From Desulfobacula sp. (GTDB lineage Bacteria > Desulfobacterota > Desulfobacteria > Desulfobacterales > Desulfobacteraceae): a DNA stretch of 56,409 nucleotides. Under the pieces are notes generated by a model that saw nothing but the letters and a program-made list of their open reading frames with translations, was not told the origin of the DNA and did no database searches. The position numbers and the translations under genes were made by a program. Positions 56,086-56,409 of this stretch are shown piece by piece; the first letter of the stretch is position 1, and each line of letters starts with the position of its first letter. The stretch covers positions 1 through 56,409 of the forward strand of contig NZ_JABZFL010000003.1 in the NCBI RefSeq assembly GCF_014237455.1. The letters run 5' to 3'.

Positions 56086-56328
56086 ATGGAAGATATATCA
56101 AGAGAGCTGGAAAAAGAAATAGCTGCCGCAGAAGCAGTGATACTCTCTTCCTCGGGAATCGATAGAATTTCGGAAAAGGCGGAAGCGCTTGGTATGGAAA
56201 AAAGAACGGAAGAAAACGTCATTTATGTAAATCTGAACAGAGATAATTTCAGCCAGGAGGAGCCGACTCTGGAAACCTCTCAGGAATCCGCTTTACAGAA
56301 ACTCACAAAGAAATTGGGGCTTTCCTGA
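56086..56328 (+). CDS. small unknown acidic protein
   Basis: The 80-residue protein is acidic and probably helical at both ends, with no signal or metal motif. AAAGGTGAATT precedes the ATG. It follows the L,D-transpeptidase by 35 bases and probably shares its transcript. I do not recognise it. The sequence ends with a GGAGGG ribosome-site-like motif at 56402-56407, so another gene probably begins just beyond the window. Confidence 0.6.
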   Translation: MEDISRELEKEIAAAEAVILSSSGIDRISEKAEALGMEKRTEENVIYVNLNRDNFSQEEPTLETSQESALQKLTKKLGLS

Positions 56329-56409
56329 TTTCTTTTTTTATTGCTGTGCTATATTGTAAAAATAGAATTTTTAATTAATATATGATAAAATATAGAATAA
56401 CGGAGGGAT

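Overview
The window looks like a chromosomal segment of an AT-rich Gram-negative bacterium, most probably a sulfate-reducing member of the Desulfobacterales (Desulfobacterota). This is an inference from gene content and protein character: LptD, a full Tol-Pal set, an IHF/HU protein, an FmdB zinc ribbon, a tiny 2[4Fe-4S] ferredoxin, HD-GYP and PilZ signalling, and a NusG paralogue. No rRNA is present to confirm it.

Layout. 1-1.6 kb: an IS4-type insertion sequence broken by a one-base frameshift. 1.7-3.7 kb: a periplasmic ATP-dependent DNA ligase (LigE type) and an alpha/beta hydrolase. 3.7-8.9 kb (minus strand): an envelope transport operon of a LolA-like periplasmic protein, two FtsX-type permeases, a LolD-like ATPase and an outer-membrane barrel. 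9.5-11.4 kb: a class III nucleotide cyclase with TPRs. 12.0-24.9 kb (minus strand): one long, tightly packed gene run, lptD - NusG-like - IHF/HU - holB - ricT - metG - small PBP - giant GFAT-like protein - MFS transporter. 24.9-28.5 kb (plus strand): a cysteine synthase/cysteinyl-tRNA synthetase fusion with altered HIGH and KMSKS motifs, an unrecognised protein, and a ferredoxin. 28.6-34.4 kb: a DMT exporter, a PilZ-hotdog fusion next to a hybrid kinase/HD-GYP protein, and a LysM protein. 34.5-38.9 kb: HD hydrolase, GFA-like protein, RsgA, YkgJ-like protein. 38.3-42.1 kb (minus strand): dnaX - ybaB - recR, tRNA-Ser(GGA), a TrmN6-like methylase and a DciA-like protein. 42.3-47.7 kb: hflK-hflC, a 31-residue AURKAIP1/COX24-type protein on the opposite strand, an HExxH protein, fmdB, groES-groEL. 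47.8-56.3 kb: tolQ-tolR-tolA-tolB-pal-cpoB, ruvC-ruvA-ruvB, an L,D-transpeptidase and a small unknown protein.

The main non-coding signals are two inverted copies of a roughly 210-bp repeat (11.76-11.98 kb and 35.15-35.37 kb) whose two hairpins are kept by compensatory changes, and two nearly identical 64-nt perfect palindromes that flank pal. The most unusual proteins are the CysK-CysRS-like fusion, the 1226-residue GFAT-like protein with a buried glutaminase cysteine, and the PilZ-thioesterase fusion. All annotation is by reading motifs; no database search was possible.
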